Assembly: GCA_964488495.1 (NCBI GenBank)
Contig: CAZAUQ010000004.1
Span: 6,440 to 70,439 of the forward strand
Length of the DNA: 64,000 nt
Origin: UBA1402 sp964488495
GTDB taxonomy: Bacteria; Bacteroidota; Bacteroidia; Bacteroidales; UBA1402
Direction: 5' to 3'
In this document: piece by piece, positions 34,970 to 44,377 of the stretch
How the letters are laid out: each line of letters starts with the position of its first letter
Numbering within the stretch: the stretch's first letter is position 1
Program-made: the position numbers and the translations under genes
The notes under the pieces: generated by a model
What the model was told of the DNA's origin: nothing
Databases searched by the model: none
What the model saw: only the letters and a program-made list of their open reading frames with translations

Positions 34970-36601
34970 TTATCTGTTTTTACTTTTAAACGATTTGAGG
35001 GTAGTTTTACTGGCTGCCCCGGAACTGCTGCCGGCCCCACCTTCACTGTTCACACTCATGTTTTCGGCTCTCGGCCGCCCGGTTAAACGAAAAACATCCA
35101 AAGGCTCCGTAGGGCGCAGGTGTATGGGCCAGTCGAAATGCTCAAGATACTTAATTTCTTCGGTAACCAGCTGCAAAGGATAAAACTTTCCTTTGGGCTG
35201 AGGGCTCACCTTGAGTTTTTCCACTTTCCCCTCTTGGTCCATATAAATATAAAGAGAACCATTTTCCAGGCGGTTCAGGCCTAATATATTTTGATCTTCG
35301 TCGCGTGGAAGATAGATGGATTCCGGATTCCCTTCAATAACGACCCGGCGTACTTTGTTCTCCAGAAAATAGGCGATAAGCTTTCTGCCCGAAGATTGAT
35401 TGAAGAGGCTGCTGTCTTCTTTGGAGGCCAGCAAAGCCAAGCCTTCGACTTCCATATAGTCGGGTTGTTGATTTTTGGTGTAGAGAAGAATCTGTTGTCC
35501 GCTGATTTGCTGATTGTTTGCCCAAAGAATAGGATTGCCGAAAAGTTGAAGCACGGAATCACGCGTCGAATAAAAGGCAGAATCACACAAACCCTGCAAA
35601 TCTTTCCGATAGCTCCGGACGTTGTAGTAAGCTCTGAAGGTGTCGTAAATAGAATCTTGTTTTCCCAGCAAGGTATCGGCGTGTAAATAAAAAGTGTCCT
35701 TGCCGGAATACTCTCTGAGTAAAGCTTTTTTGGTTAAAAGGGCGTAATTGTTGCTTTGATTGTAAAGGGCATAATCCGAAGTCAGCGTAATATTTCTTGA
35801 AGAATCCACTATTTCAATGTTTATAAAAGCCTCGCCAAAGTCAAGTGTCTGTTCGTAAAGAATGGAATCTGCCGTAAGACTGCGCTTTTCACTGATAATG
35901 CAGGAACGATCCAACAAGAGGCTTTTATCGGTTTTGGTATTGTACCAGCCCCGGTAGGCTGTTATATCTGCATTTTCGGCTTCGATTTCTGTTCTGGAAA
36001 TTATGGAGGCCACCCCTGTTTCGGTGTTGTAATTCAAAGTGTCTGTTTTCAATAGGAACTGAGGGTGAGTCAACACGACGTTCTTTTTGAAAAAAGCCAT
36101 TTTGGAGTCGGGGTTATAGCGTCCGTAATCTGAACTCAGGGTATTGGAAGGATCGACGATTTTTCCTCCGTTGTAATAATAACCAATATTGGAAACTCTG
36201 TCGTAATCGAGGTGTTCGGTGTACAAAGTCGTCTCTTTGTTGACCATGCGGACATCTTTTCGGAGTTGGGCCAATTTTTTATTTCCGTCGTAAAAAAGAG
36301 TTTTACCATAAATGAACAGGGTATCACCCTGTTCAATTCTGACGTTTCCAAATGCTCTGAGAGAATTCTCGGCTCTGTAGTAATGAGCAGTATCGCAATA
36401 CAACCAGGCATTGTCGTGCCTGAACCGTACGTCGCCTATCAAAAAATGATAATCGGGACTGATGGATCTGTCAAAATTGGTGCTGTTGGCATGTTCGAGA
36501 AAGATTCTGTTTCCCTGGGCCTGTAAAACAAGAGAGCAGAGGCATAATAAACCAAGGCTTATATGCCGTAATACAGGTTTTATGTCAGTAACATTGAACA
36601 T
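34970..36601 (-). CDS. OstA-like (LptD N-terminal domain-like) periplasmic protein
   Basis: A 543-residue secreted protein. The signal peptide is at residues 1-30 (LGLLCLCSLVLQAQG). Repeated beta-strand units follow, typical of the OstA/LptA-like jellyroll that binds LPS during transport. Examples are YHFLIGDVRFRHDNAWLYCDTAHYY, NVRIEQGDTLFIYGKTLFYD and repeated D-T-L-x-Y patterns. The length covers the soluble domains only; the large LptD beta-barrel is absent. A role in LPS export is probable but unproven. The start at 36601 is one base after the SurA-like stop. Confidence 0.82.
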   Translation of the reverse strand: MFNVTDIKPVLRHISLGLLCLCSLVLQAQGNRIFLEHANSTNFDRSISPDYHFLIGDVRFRHDNAWLYCDTAHYYRAENSLRAFGNVRIEQGDTLFIYGKTLFYDGNKKLAQLRKDVRMVNKETTLYTEHLDYDRVSNIGYYYNGGKIVDPSNTLSSDYGRYNPDSKMAFFKKNVVLTHPQFLLKTDTLNYNTETGVASIISRTEIEAENADITAYRGWYNTKTDKSLLLDRSCIISEKRSLTADSILYEQTLDFGEAFINIEIVDSSRNITLTSDYALYNQSNNYALLTKKALLREYSGKDTFYLHADTLLGKQDSIYDTFRAYYNVRSYRKDLQGLCDSAFYSTRDSVLQLFGNPILWANNQQISGQQILLYTKNQQPDYMEVEGLALLASKEDSSLFNQSSGRKLIAYFLENKVRRVVIEGNPESIYLPRDEDQNILGLNRLENGSLYIYMDQEGKVEKLKVSPQPKGKFYPLQLVTEEIKYLEHFDWPIHLRPTEPLDVFRLTGRPRAENMSVNSEGGAGSSSGAASKTTLKSFKSKNR

Positions 36602-36602
36602 A

Positions 36603-37952
36603 TTATTTAATCCATCCCGGATATTGGAAATCGCAGTTCCGCCATTTTTCGTCGATACGGACATAAATTTCCTTTTGTTTGTTGACGATCCATTCCTGGA
36701 TGAGCTTTTCCTGTTTCTTTTGCAGAACAATATCTTTTAATTTTACGAAATCTTCTTCTACCGTTGCCTTATGGGCTTTGGTTCTGTTTTTAACCCGTAC
36801 TATGGCGCAAATTTCTTTATCGTTATCGGCGTCGCGCATACTGAAAGGAGCAGATATTTCGCCAATATTCATGGAGTAAACCACCTTGCTGACCTCCTGA
36901 GGCAATTCCTCGAGTTGAAAATGAGCGGTACCTGTATTGGAATTGAACATCAATCCTCCGTTTTTTCGAGTGTTTTTGTCTTGCGAATAATACAAGGCTG
37001 CATCTTCAAAACTTAATTTACCCTTGCGAATAAAATCGGCAATACTGTCCAGGCGTATCATTGCTTCGTTTCTTTCAGTAGCCGAAACTTCAGGTTTAAG
37101 TAAAATGTGGCGACAATTCACGCGATCTCCTCTTTTCTCGATCAATTGGATAATGTGAAAACCATAATCGGTTTCTACTATGCGCGACACTTTAGTGGGG
37201 TCCGTCAGGCTGAAGGCTGCGGCAGCAAATTCAGGCATCAGTTCGCCTTTGCCATAGAAACCCATTTCACCTCCGAGTTTAGCCGTGCCTCGGTCTTGGG
37301 AATACAATACAGCCAGAGTGGAAAACCGTTCACCCTTGTTGACTCTTTCTGTGAATTCACGCAGGCGTTCCTTGATGGATTCAATTTCGGCTTCCGGGAT
37401 TTTGGGTTCAACTGTGATAATCTCAACTTCAATTTCTGCCGGGATGATGGCAATACTGTCGGGGGGCAGCGATTTGAAATAAGAACGTACTTCAGCAGGA
37501 GTGACACTCAGGCCTTTGAGCAGGGATTGCTTCATCAGGTGTATGGTCTGTTCGTTTCTGGCGTATTCCCTTTGTTCTTCGCGAATTTTGGAAACGGGTT
37601 TACCAAAATATTCTTCCATTTTTTCTCTCGAGCCCAATAAGTTTATCATACGGTTGATGTTGCGGTCCACATTGGCAATCACGTCGTTGTCGGTTACTAT
37701 GATGCTGTCGAGTTCTGCCTGATGCAGAAATAATTTTTGAACGGCCAATTGTTCGGGTATCACGCAATAAGGATCTCCGTTGAATTTCTGCCCTTCCTGC
37801 AAAGCCTGCAAACGGTAGGCCTCCACTTCAGATCTTAGAATGGCCTCGTCGCCCACTACCCATACAATCTCGTCTACGATGTTGTTTTGAGCATGCAAAC
37901 TTTGTACTGCAACGACCAGCATCAGGGCTGTAAAATATATAAACTGTTTCAT
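36603..37952 (-). CDS. surA: SurA-like periplasmic chaperone with two parvulin domains
   Basis: A 449-residue exported peptidyl-prolyl isomerase and chaperone for outer-membrane proteins. Its signal peptide ends at LHAQ (about 22). The SurA N-domain (about 25-160) includes VDEIVWVVGDEAILRSEVEAY. A first parvulin-like region spans about 170-265 with YSQDRGTAKLGGEMGFYGKGEL. A second parvulin domain spans about 275-380 with CRHILLKP and YSQDKNTRKNGG. Its start overlaps the preceding gene by four bases (ATGA), so translation is likely coupled. Confidence 0.9.
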   Translation of the reverse strand: MKQFIYFTALMLVVAVQSLHAQNNIVDEIVWVVGDEAILRSEVEAYRLQALQEGQKFNGDPYCVIPEQLAVQKLFLHQAELDSIIVTDNDVIANVDRNINRMINLLGSREKMEEYFGKPVSKIREEQREYARNEQTIHLMKQSLLKGLSVTPAEVRSYFKSLPPDSIAIIPAEIEVEIITVEPKIPEAEIESIKERLREFTERVNKGERFSTLAVLYSQDRGTAKLGGEMGFYGKGELMPEFAAAAFSLTDPTKVSRIVETDYGFHIIQLIEKRGDRVNCRHILLKPEVSATERNEAMIRLDSIADFIRKGKLSFEDAALYYSQDKNTRKNGGLMFNSNTGTAHFQLEELPQEVSKVVYSMNIGEISAPFSMRDADNDKEICAIVRVKNRTKAHKATVEEDFVKLKDIVLQKKQEKLIQEWIVNKQKEIYVRIDEKWRNCDFQYPGWIK

Positions 37953-38854
37953 TGTGGATCGATGGTTAAATCTTGAGTTGAAGCTGTATCAACAACAGGA
38001 ATGGAATAGTATTTTATTTCGCCTTTGCGTTTGGCTTGTTCAAACATATCGTTCTCAAATTGATGAATGAATTCTGTTTTCCTGCTGTTAATTAAAATAT
38101 TTTTTATCTGGGCACTCACGTAATCCAGGGGCTGAGGGCTGCCGGTTGTAATGTAATCACTGATGTACAAAAGATAACAGTAATTGTCGTCTTCGACTTC
38201 CAGAAACTTATTGTTTCGAAGAAATTTTTCCTGGTCGGCTATGTTGGCCGGAATCTGATCCATCACATCGTCCAGACTAGTCCATGTTTCATGGAAATAT
38301 TCATAAATGCTTGCGTTTTGATACGAATATTTCTCAATGTTGTCCAGCGATTCAGTATCGTTTTTTTTGTACCAGGTTTTCAATTTATCCAATCCCGGAG
38401 CAGACAAGGGAACTTTGATAAATAATCCTTTTATCAGATTTTTATTGGATAGAAAGCGATCGACGTTTTTTTCGTAATACTGCGCCATATCGGCCTCGGT
38501 CACTTCAGTTTCCATTTTTTCGTTCAGCGCCTGTTGCTGGTATTGATATATAATCAATGATCGACGGTAGTTCTCTACCATCCTGTTTATTTCCGGACTT
38601 TGTCCCAGATTTTTAGTGGCAGCCAGGTATAAAATGGCTTCTTTTACCCAGTTTTCGATGTATGAATTGACAAAGCGTATGCTGTCAACTGAATTCAGGT
38701 CTGTTGGAAGAGCGTTTTGAATCTCATCAAGATACAGGACAACGTCTGAAACCTGCACAACGGCTACTCTGGGCGATTCGGTTTCTTTGCCCAGGCATGT
38801 CTGCAGCCAGGCAGGCATAAGCAACAACAACCAGAGTAGATGTTTCATAATCAA
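37949..38854 (-). CDS. Exported SurA/PPIase-related protein without a clear parvulin domain
   Basis: A 301-residue protein with a signal peptide (LLWLLLLMPAWLQTCLG, about 4-22). The N-terminal helical region (about 40-125) resembles the SurA chaperone domain: a paired-helix ENWVKEAILYLAATKNLG segment and EVTEADMAQYYEKNVDRF. The region where the parvulin domain would lie (about 130-270) keeps the strand NLIKGLFIKVP but lacks the HILxK and GGxxG signatures, so isomerase activity is unlikely. It probably acts as a chaperone with its neighbours. The ATG at 38854 is followed two codons later by another ATG. Confidence 0.7.
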   Translation of the reverse strand: MIMKHLLWLLLLMPAWLQTCLGKETESPRVAVVQVSDVVLYLDEIQNALPTDLNSVDSIRFVNSYIENWVKEAILYLAATKNLGQSPEINRMVENYRRSLIIYQYQQQALNEKMETEVTEADMAQYYEKNVDRFLSNKNLIKGLFIKVPLSAPGLDKLKTWYKKNDTESLDNIEKYSYQNASIYEYFHETWTSLDDVMDQIPANIADQEKFLRNNKFLEVEDDNYCYLLYISDYITTGSPQPLDYVSAQIKNILINSRKTEFIHQFENDMFEQAKRKGEIKYYSIPVVDTASTQDLTIDPQ

Positions 38855-38865
38855 TCATAAAAACG

Positions 38866-38873
38866 CAAAGATA
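38866..38873 (-). promoter_or_regulatory. Putative internal -7 box inside an inverted repeat
   Basis: On the minus strand this reads TATCTTTG, 12 bases before the ATG at 38854. It lies in the right arm of an imperfect hairpin (GCAAATACT with AGTATcTTTGC). Confidence 0.4.
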
Positions 38874-38895
38874 CTAAAAAACCCTCAGTATTTGC

Positions 38896-40812
38896 TTATT
38901 CTGCCTTCAGGTCCTGAAGCTGTTCTTTGAAGATACTGACCGCATACTTTTGTTTCAGTACTTTGACCCATTCCTTTTCCAGGTAGTTTTGATAATCACC
39001 GATGACTGCTCCCCGTACGTCGGAATATTCTTCGGGTCCTTTTTTCAGGACTTTACCTTTGGTGAATACCTGCGGAAATGATTTGCCCGGGGTCCAGTCA
39101 CCGCTTTTGAAAACCAAATTGTCTGTAGCGGCATATTCTCCCATCACGTAAAGCCCTTGTTCCACCTTGATCAGTGTGGTGCTGTCGTTATTTAAGCTGC
39201 GTTTCAATACGACAGCCAGCGAATCGGCCTTTAATTTCCCGGCCAACTTTTGGGCTTTTTTGGCAGTGGCCTCGTCGGCACAATGGATAATGGCCCCTTT
39301 GAACCTGGGTTTATCCCATTTATAGTCGGCTTTGTTGGCTTTGAAGTAAGCTTCTAAGCCCTCCAGATCTTCAACTGCTTTTTCCCAGACTTTTTGATTG
39401 CTGATTTCAAAAAGCAAAATACCGTCGTGATACTCACGCATCAAATGGCCGAAATCAGGGTATTTTTTTTCGAGACGGCTGTCTTCGTAAGCCAGTATTC
39501 TTTGTTCAGCGTAATCTTCAAAAGCTGAAGGGATAGAAGTGATAAGGGATTTTTTTTGCAGATAGTATTCAGCAAAATCCGTGGCCGTTATGGTGTTTTG
39601 TTCAAAACGCGCCAATATGGGCAGCCCGGTCGCCTCTGCTTGCAACGAAGACTCCGGATTTTCAAGTCCGGCCAGGGCTTGTTCAAATTGAGCCAGAGCC
39701 TCGCGATCCGGTTGATAATTGTAGTCCTTTTTTAATTTGTTGACCAGAGCTTTCTTGCCTGCCTGAGCTCTTTCGTCGCGCTGTAAAGTATTCTTGAGCT
39801 CTTCAAGAATTTCTTCTTTTTCGGGCAGGGGAATGATTTCAAAGCGTTTTACAATGTGCCAGCCGTAGTCGGTTTTGAAAGGTTGGGAATAGTCACCGTC
39901 TTTTAAACTAAACACCTGCTGCTCGTATTCAAAGGGCAATGATCCAGGCCTTAATTCCTGGTATTTCCCTCCTTTGCCTACCACATAGCTGTCGTCATTG
40001 CGGGTGTCAGCTACCTGGGCAAAATCCTGGCCGCTTTCGAGTAAGCCCCAGATTTCGGTAATATGTTGTTTGGCTGAATCAATTACATCCTGCGGAGCAC
40101 CGGTGGGAGCGGATTGAAGAATATGGCCGGAGATGTATTGTCCGGGAGCCTGGTATTTTGCATTCAGTTTTATCAGATGATAGCCGAAGGCACTCCTGAC
40201 GGGCAGACTTATTTCTCCCGGTTGGCTGTAGAAGGCGGCTTTTGCGATGGGATAAACCAGCCTGGAACAAAGAAAAGTCCCTATGTGGCCTCCGTCCTGG
40301 CTCGAATTATCCTGGGAATATTCAGCAGCCAGGCGGGCAAAATCTTCCCCTTTAAGGATGCGTTCTCTCAGCTCCATGAGTTGATTGTATACAGCCAGGC
40401 TGTCCTGAGGGGCAGCTTTTTTATCCAGAGGAATCAGGATATGGCTCAGATCAACGTATTGGCTCATAAAAGCATAGGCTTCGTCCATCAAACTTTCTTC
40501 GGCCTGTTTATCTGTAAGATAGGGCGTTGTCAACTGGTTGCGGTAGCCCCTGAGTTCGGTAATAAAGGACTGGGCGGTGTCCAGGCCTTGAGCTTTGGCA
40601 TCGGCCACCTTTAGTTTAAAGATCACGAAGAGATCTATGTATTCATCCAGGTTTATTGTATCGAGAGAGTTATTATTTTTCTTCCAGTTGTATTCAAATT
40701 CCGATCTGAGTATTTCTTCTCCGTTGATGTTCATCACTACCGGGTCATCGACCTGAGCCCGTATATTTAAAAAGACAATGGATAAAAGACAGACTAACAA
40801 AAATTTTCTCAT
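38896..40812 (-). CDS. Periplasmic parvulin-type peptidyl-prolyl isomerase, two PpiC domains
   Basis: A 638-residue exported protein with a signal peptide ending near IRAQ (about 20). The N-terminal SurA-like helices (about 25-115) are followed by two parvulin domains. The first (about 118-220) has DLSHILIPL and YSQDNSSQDGGHIGTF; the second (about 228-328) has ISGHILQSAP and VGKGGKY...GWHIVKRF. A long C-terminal part (about 330-638) is charged and helical and ends with a further parvulin-like remnant (FKGAIIHCADEATAKKAQ). It opens the envelope-biogenesis run. The start at 40812 was taken at MRKFLLV, directly before the hydrophobic core. Confidence 0.85.
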   Translation of the reverse strand: MRKFLLVCLLSIVFLNIRAQVDDPVVMNINGEEILRSEFEYNWKKNNNSLDTINLDEYIDLFVIFKLKVADAKAQGLDTAQSFITELRGYRNQLTTPYLTDKQAEESLMDEAYAFMSQYVDLSHILIPLDKKAAPQDSLAVYNQLMELRERILKGEDFARLAAEYSQDNSSQDGGHIGTFLCSRLVYPIAKAAFYSQPGEISLPVRSAFGYHLIKLNAKYQAPGQYISGHILQSAPTGAPQDVIDSAKQHITEIWGLLESGQDFAQVADTRNDDSYVVGKGGKYQELRPGSLPFEYEQQVFSLKDGDYSQPFKTDYGWHIVKRFEIIPLPEKEEILEELKNTLQRDERAQAGKKALVNKLKKDYNYQPDREALAQFEQALAGLENPESSLQAEATGLPILARFEQNTITATDFAEYYLQKKSLITSIPSAFEDYAEQRILAYEDSRLEKKYPDFGHLMREYHDGILLFEISNQKVWEKAVEDLEGLEAYFKANKADYKWDKPRFKGAIIHCADEATAKKAQKLAGKLKADSLAVVLKRSLNNDSTTLIKVEQGLYVMGEYAATDNLVFKSGDWTPGKSFPQVFTKGKVLKKGPEEYSDVRGAVIGDYQNYLEKEWVKVLKQKYAVSIFKEQLQDLKAE

Positions 40813-40825
40813 AAGACAATCAAGT

Positions 40826-40841
40826 ATAATGTGAACATTAT
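40826..40841. promoter_or_regulatory. Perfect inverted repeat between promoter box and start codon
   Basis: ATAATGT (40826-40832) and ACATTAT (40835-40841) are exact complements separated by two bases. They lie just downstream of a -7 box (40846-40853) and 14 bases before the parvulin ATG. This is a candidate operator. Confidence 0.4.
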
Positions 40842-40845
40842 CATA

Positions 40846-40853
40846 CAAACGTA
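40846..40853 (-). promoter_or_regulatory. Putative -7 box for the parvulin/OstA/mutL run
   Basis: On the minus strand this reads TACGTTTG, matching TAnnTTTG, 34 bases before the ATG at 40812. No -33 match was found; that region lies in the recQ 3' end. Confidence 0.4.
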
Positions 40854-40865
40854 AAAACAGGCTGT

Positions 40866-43046
40866 TTAGTTTCCGTATTCAGAAATAAATTTAATACGAA
40901 CAAGTCGGATCTCTTCTTCGGTGTAATCACCACCCAGCATATCCATGGCTTCCTGGATGCTGTCGCTGGATGAATCTTTGAAGTAATCGAAAATCTCTTC
41001 GATGTGTTCTTCGTCCATTACTTCCATCAGAAAATAGGAAATGTTTATTTTGGTGCCTGAGTATACAATTGCTTCGATTTCGTCGAGCAGTTCCGGAAAA
41101 CCCAATCCTTTGGTATTGGCCAGATCGTCCAGGGCTACTTTGCGGTCAATGGCCTGAATGATAGATACTTTTAATTTCGATTTATTGGCCACGGTACGAA
41201 CACGCAAATCTTCGGGACGTTCAATTTCGTTTTCTTCCACGTGGATTTTAATCAGCGAAAGAAATTCCTGCCCATAGCGTTTGGCTTTGCCGGCTCCGAC
41301 TCCCGGAATATTCTGCAATTCGTCCATCGTTATGGGGTAGGTGGTGGCCATGGCTTCCAGGGAAGGATCCTGAAAAATAACGTAAGGAGGAAGATTGAGC
41401 TGCTTGGAGATTTTTTTGCGCAAATTCTTGAGCATGGAAAACATGATGGGATCCACGGCGCTGGTCGCACTGCCGTGCATCTGCATATCCTCTTCCATTT
41501 CCTCGTAATCCAGCTGTTCGGTGACCTTAAAGCTGCATGGTTTTTCAAGAAAATTCCTGCCTGAGTCAGTAATCTTGAGCAAACCGTAATTTTCGATTTC
41601 CTTATCCAGGTAGCCATCAATAAGAGCCTGACGGATAACGGCATTCCAGAGCTTTTCGTCCTCTTCGGCTCCCATGCCGAACAATTCCAGTTCATTGTGT
41701 TTATAGGAAACAACGTCTGAAGTTTCATTGCCTAACAAAACATCAATGACGTGATCGGTTTTGAATTTCTCTTTGACAGCAATGACGGTTTCCAAAACCA
41801 TAGAAAGTAATTCCTGAGCTTCCACTTGTTTTTTGGGATTTATGCAATTGTCGCAATTGCCACAGTTTTCTTTATCGTAAGTTTCTCCGAAATAATGAAG
41901 CAATGACTTCCTTCTGCACACCGAAGACTCTGCATAAGCCGCAGTTTCCAGTAAAAGTTCTTTGCCAATTTCCTGTTCGGCCACAGGTTTGCCCTGCATA
42001 AATTTATCGAGTTTTTGCAGATCCTTGTTGGAATAAAAAACAAGACAATGTCCTTCGCCGTCGTCGCGTCCGGCGCGTCCTGTTTCCTGATAATAGCCTT
42101 CGAGGCTTTTGGGGATATCGTAATGAATTACAAAGCGCACATCCGATTTGTCAATACCCATCCCAAAAGCGATAGTTGCCACAATGACATCCACCCTTTC
42201 CATCAAAAAAGCGTCCTGGTTGGCTGTCCTGGTTTGTGAATCCATGCCGGCATGATAAGGGAGAGCTTTAATGCCGTTTACCTGCAGGGTTTCGGCCAGC
42301 TTCTCCACTTTTTTGCGGCTCAGGCAATAGATAATACCCGACTTGCCGGGATTGGCCTTGATGTATTTAATAATGTCTTTATCTATGTTCGATGTTTTGG
42401 CTCTGACCTCGTAAAAAAGATTGGGGCGGTTGAAGGACGATTTAAATACAGTGGCATCTGTCATCCCCAGATTCTTTTGAATATCGTGTTGTACCTTGGG
42501 TGTGGCGGTGGCTGTCAGCGCCACGATAGGCGCTCTGCCGATCTCGTTGATCAGGGGGCGGATACGCCGGTATTCCGGTCTGAAGTCATGCCCCCACTCT
42601 GAGATACAGTGAGCTTCGTCCACTGCAAAGAGCGAAATGGGGATTTGTTTTAGAAAATCGATGTTTTCTTCTTTGGTCAGAGATTCGGGAGCTACGTAGA
42701 GCAATTTGGTTTTGCCCGACACAATATCGTTGCGCACCTGGTCGATGGCGGCTTTGTTCAATGAAGAATTAATAAAATGAGCTACCCCGTCCTCGTCACT
42801 GAAATTTCGCATGGAATCCACCTGATTCTTCATCAGGGCAATAAGAGGGGAAATAACAATTGCCGTGCCTTTCATAAGCAGGGAAGGCAATTGATAACAT
42901 AACGACTTTCCTCCTCCGGTGGGCATGAGCACGAAAGTGTCCTTGCCTTCCATTATGTTCCGGATGATAGCCTCTTGATTTCCTTTGAAAGTGTCGAATC
43001 CAAAATACAACTTAAGACTTTCAGCCAAAGGATTGGATTTTGCCAT
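40866..43046 (-). CDS. recQ: ATP-dependent DNA helicase RecQ
   Basis: A 726-residue superfamily 2 helicase that unwinds 3'-overhang and branched DNA. In order it has the ATPase lobes with LMPTGGGKSLCYQLP (Walker A, about 38-52), AVDEAHCISEWGHDFR (DEAH box) and QETGRAGRDDGEG (motif VI). An RQC zinc site follows (CRRKSLLHYFGE...CGNCDNC, about 380-405), then an HRDC domain (about 530-605) and a C-terminal extension of about 120 residues. It has its own putative promoter. The parvulin gene begins 53 bases downstream. Confidence 0.96.
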   Translation of the reverse strand: MAKSNPLAESLKLYFGFDTFKGNQEAIIRNIMEGKDTFVLMPTGGGKSLCYQLPSLLMKGTAIVISPLIALMKNQVDSMRNFSDEDGVAHFINSSLNKAAIDQVRNDIVSGKTKLLYVAPESLTKEENIDFLKQIPISLFAVDEAHCISEWGHDFRPEYRRIRPLINEIGRAPIVALTATATPKVQHDIQKNLGMTDATVFKSSFNRPNLFYEVRAKTSNIDKDIIKYIKANPGKSGIIYCLSRKKVEKLAETLQVNGIKALPYHAGMDSQTRTANQDAFLMERVDVIVATIAFGMGIDKSDVRFVIHYDIPKSLEGYYQETGRAGRDDGEGHCLVFYSNKDLQKLDKFMQGKPVAEQEIGKELLLETAAYAESSVCRRKSLLHYFGETYDKENCGNCDNCINPKKQVEAQELLSMVLETVIAVKEKFKTDHVIDVLLGNETSDVVSYKHNELELFGMGAEEDEKLWNAVIRQALIDGYLDKEIENYGLLKITDSGRNFLEKPCSFKVTEQLDYEEMEEDMQMHGSATSAVDPIMFSMLKNLRKKISKQLNLPPYVIFQDPSLEAMATTYPITMDELQNIPGVGAGKAKRYGQEFLSLIKIHVEENEIERPEDLRVRTVANKSKLKVSIIQAIDRKVALDDLANTKGLGFPELLDEIEAIVYSGTKINISYFLMEVMDEEHIEEIFDYFKDSSSDSIQEAMDMLGGDYTEEEIRLVRIKFISEYGN

Positions 43047-43068
43047 AGCTACTTTTTTTTGCTGAAAA

Positions 43069-43100
43069 CAAATTTAAAAACAAATCTTTCAGAATACCAA
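43069..43100 (-). promoter_or_regulatory. Putative recQ promoter
   Basis: The minus strand reads TTG (43098-43100), 21 bases, then TAAATTTG (43069-43076), an exact -7 match, 22 bases before the recQ ATG. Confidence 0.5.
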
Positions 43101-43139
43101 CAAATAAAGGAAAAAACTGGAATAAATTTCTATAACGCA

Positions 43140-44375
43140 CTACTTCACCTTGAGCCTGACCTGATTAGCCGCCTCAATTTTGGATTGAGCGTATTTTAAA
43201 TCTATGCGGATATTCTTTTTCTGCCGGGAAGGTGTTTCGTACATCACGTCCATCATGATGGTTTCGGCGATGGAACGCAAACCTCTTGCCCCAAGCTTGA
43301 ATTCAATGGCTTTGTCTACTATATATTCAAAGACATCATCGTCAAAGTTCAAAGTCACCCCGTCCATCTCGAAAAGCTTAACGTATTGCTTAATGATGGA
43401 ATTTTTCGGCTCTGTAAGAATGGCCCGTAATGCTTTACGATCCAGGGCTTCCAGATAGGTGAGCACAGGGAGCCTCCCGATGATTTCCGGAATCATTCCA
43501 AAAGCTTTGAGATCCTGTGGTGCAATGTATTGCAACAAGTTCTCGCGGTCAATCCGGGCAATTTGTTTAGAGGCTCCAAAACCGACCACCTGGGTATTTA
43601 AGCGAGCTGCTATCTTTTTTTCAATACCGTCAAAAGCACCGCCACAGATAAACAAGATGTGTTGTGTGTTTACGGCAATCATTTTTTGTTCGGGATGTTT
43701 ACGTCCTCCCTGAGGCGGGACATTTACCACAGAGCCTTCGAGCAGTTTCAGTAAGCCCTGTTGTACTCCTTCGCCACTGACGTCACGTGTGATGGAAGGA
43801 TTATCTCCCTTGCGGGCAATCTTGTCTATTTCGTCGATAAAAACGATGCCCTTTTCGGCGGCAGCCACATCGTAGTCTGCCACCTGAAGCAGGCGTGTCA
43901 GCAGGCTTTCTATGTCTTCACCCACGTAGCCGGCTTCGGTAAGTACCGTGGCATCCACTATGGTAAAAGGCACCTTCAGTTTTTTGGCTATGGTTTTTGC
44001 CAGCAAGGTTTTGCCTGTGCCGGTAGCCCCTACCATAATGATATTTGATTTCTCTATCTCTACTTCATCGTCCTTTTTCGTTTGCATCAACCTTTTATAA
44101 TGGTTGTAGACTGAAACGGAAAGGAATTTTTTAGCTTCTTCCTGGCCAATGACGTATTGGTCCAAAAAAGTTTTGATTTCTTTGGGTTTGGGCAAATCAG
44201 CAGCCTCCAGTCTGAAGGACTGATTTTTCGATGAGCCTATGATTTCTTTGCTCATGTCGTGAGCCCTTTCTGCGCATTCTTCACAAATATGAGCCGAAAT
44301 ACCCGAAATCAAAAGTGCAACTTCGTTACGCGATCTGCCGCAAAAACTGCATTTATCTGTGGATGTTTTAGCCAT
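43140..44375 (-). CDS. clpX: ATP-dependent Clp protease, ATPase subunit ClpX
   Basis: A 411-residue AAA+ unfoldase that feeds substrates to ClpP. The N-terminal zinc domain has four cysteines (CSFC and CEEC, about residues 9-38). The AAA+ core shows GATGTGKT (Walker A, about 116-123), GIVFIDEIDK (Walker B), the pore-loop GYVGEDIESLL and the sensor-2 GARGLRSI. It starts two bases after the clpP stop and is the last gene of tig-clpP-clpX. Confidence 0.97.
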   Translation of the reverse strand: MAKTSTDKCSFCGRSRNEVALLISGISAHICEECAERAHDMSKEIIGSSKNQSFRLEAADLPKPKEIKTFLDQYVIGQEEAKKFLSVSVYNHYKRLMQTKKDDEVEIEKSNIIMVGATGTGKTLLAKTIAKKLKVPFTIVDATVLTEAGYVGEDIESLLTRLLQVADYDVAAAEKGIVFIDEIDKIARKGDNPSITRDVSGEGVQQGLLKLLEGSVVNVPPQGGRKHPEQKMIAVNTQHILFICGGAFDGIEKKIAARLNTQVVGFGASKQIARIDRENLLQYIAPQDLKAFGMIPEIIGRLPVLTYLEALDRKALRAILTEPKNSIIKQYVKLFEMDGVTLNFDDDVFEYIVDKAIEFKLGARGLRSIAETIMMDVMYETPSRQKKNIRIDLKYAQSKIEAANQVRLKVK

Positions 44376-44377
44376 TA

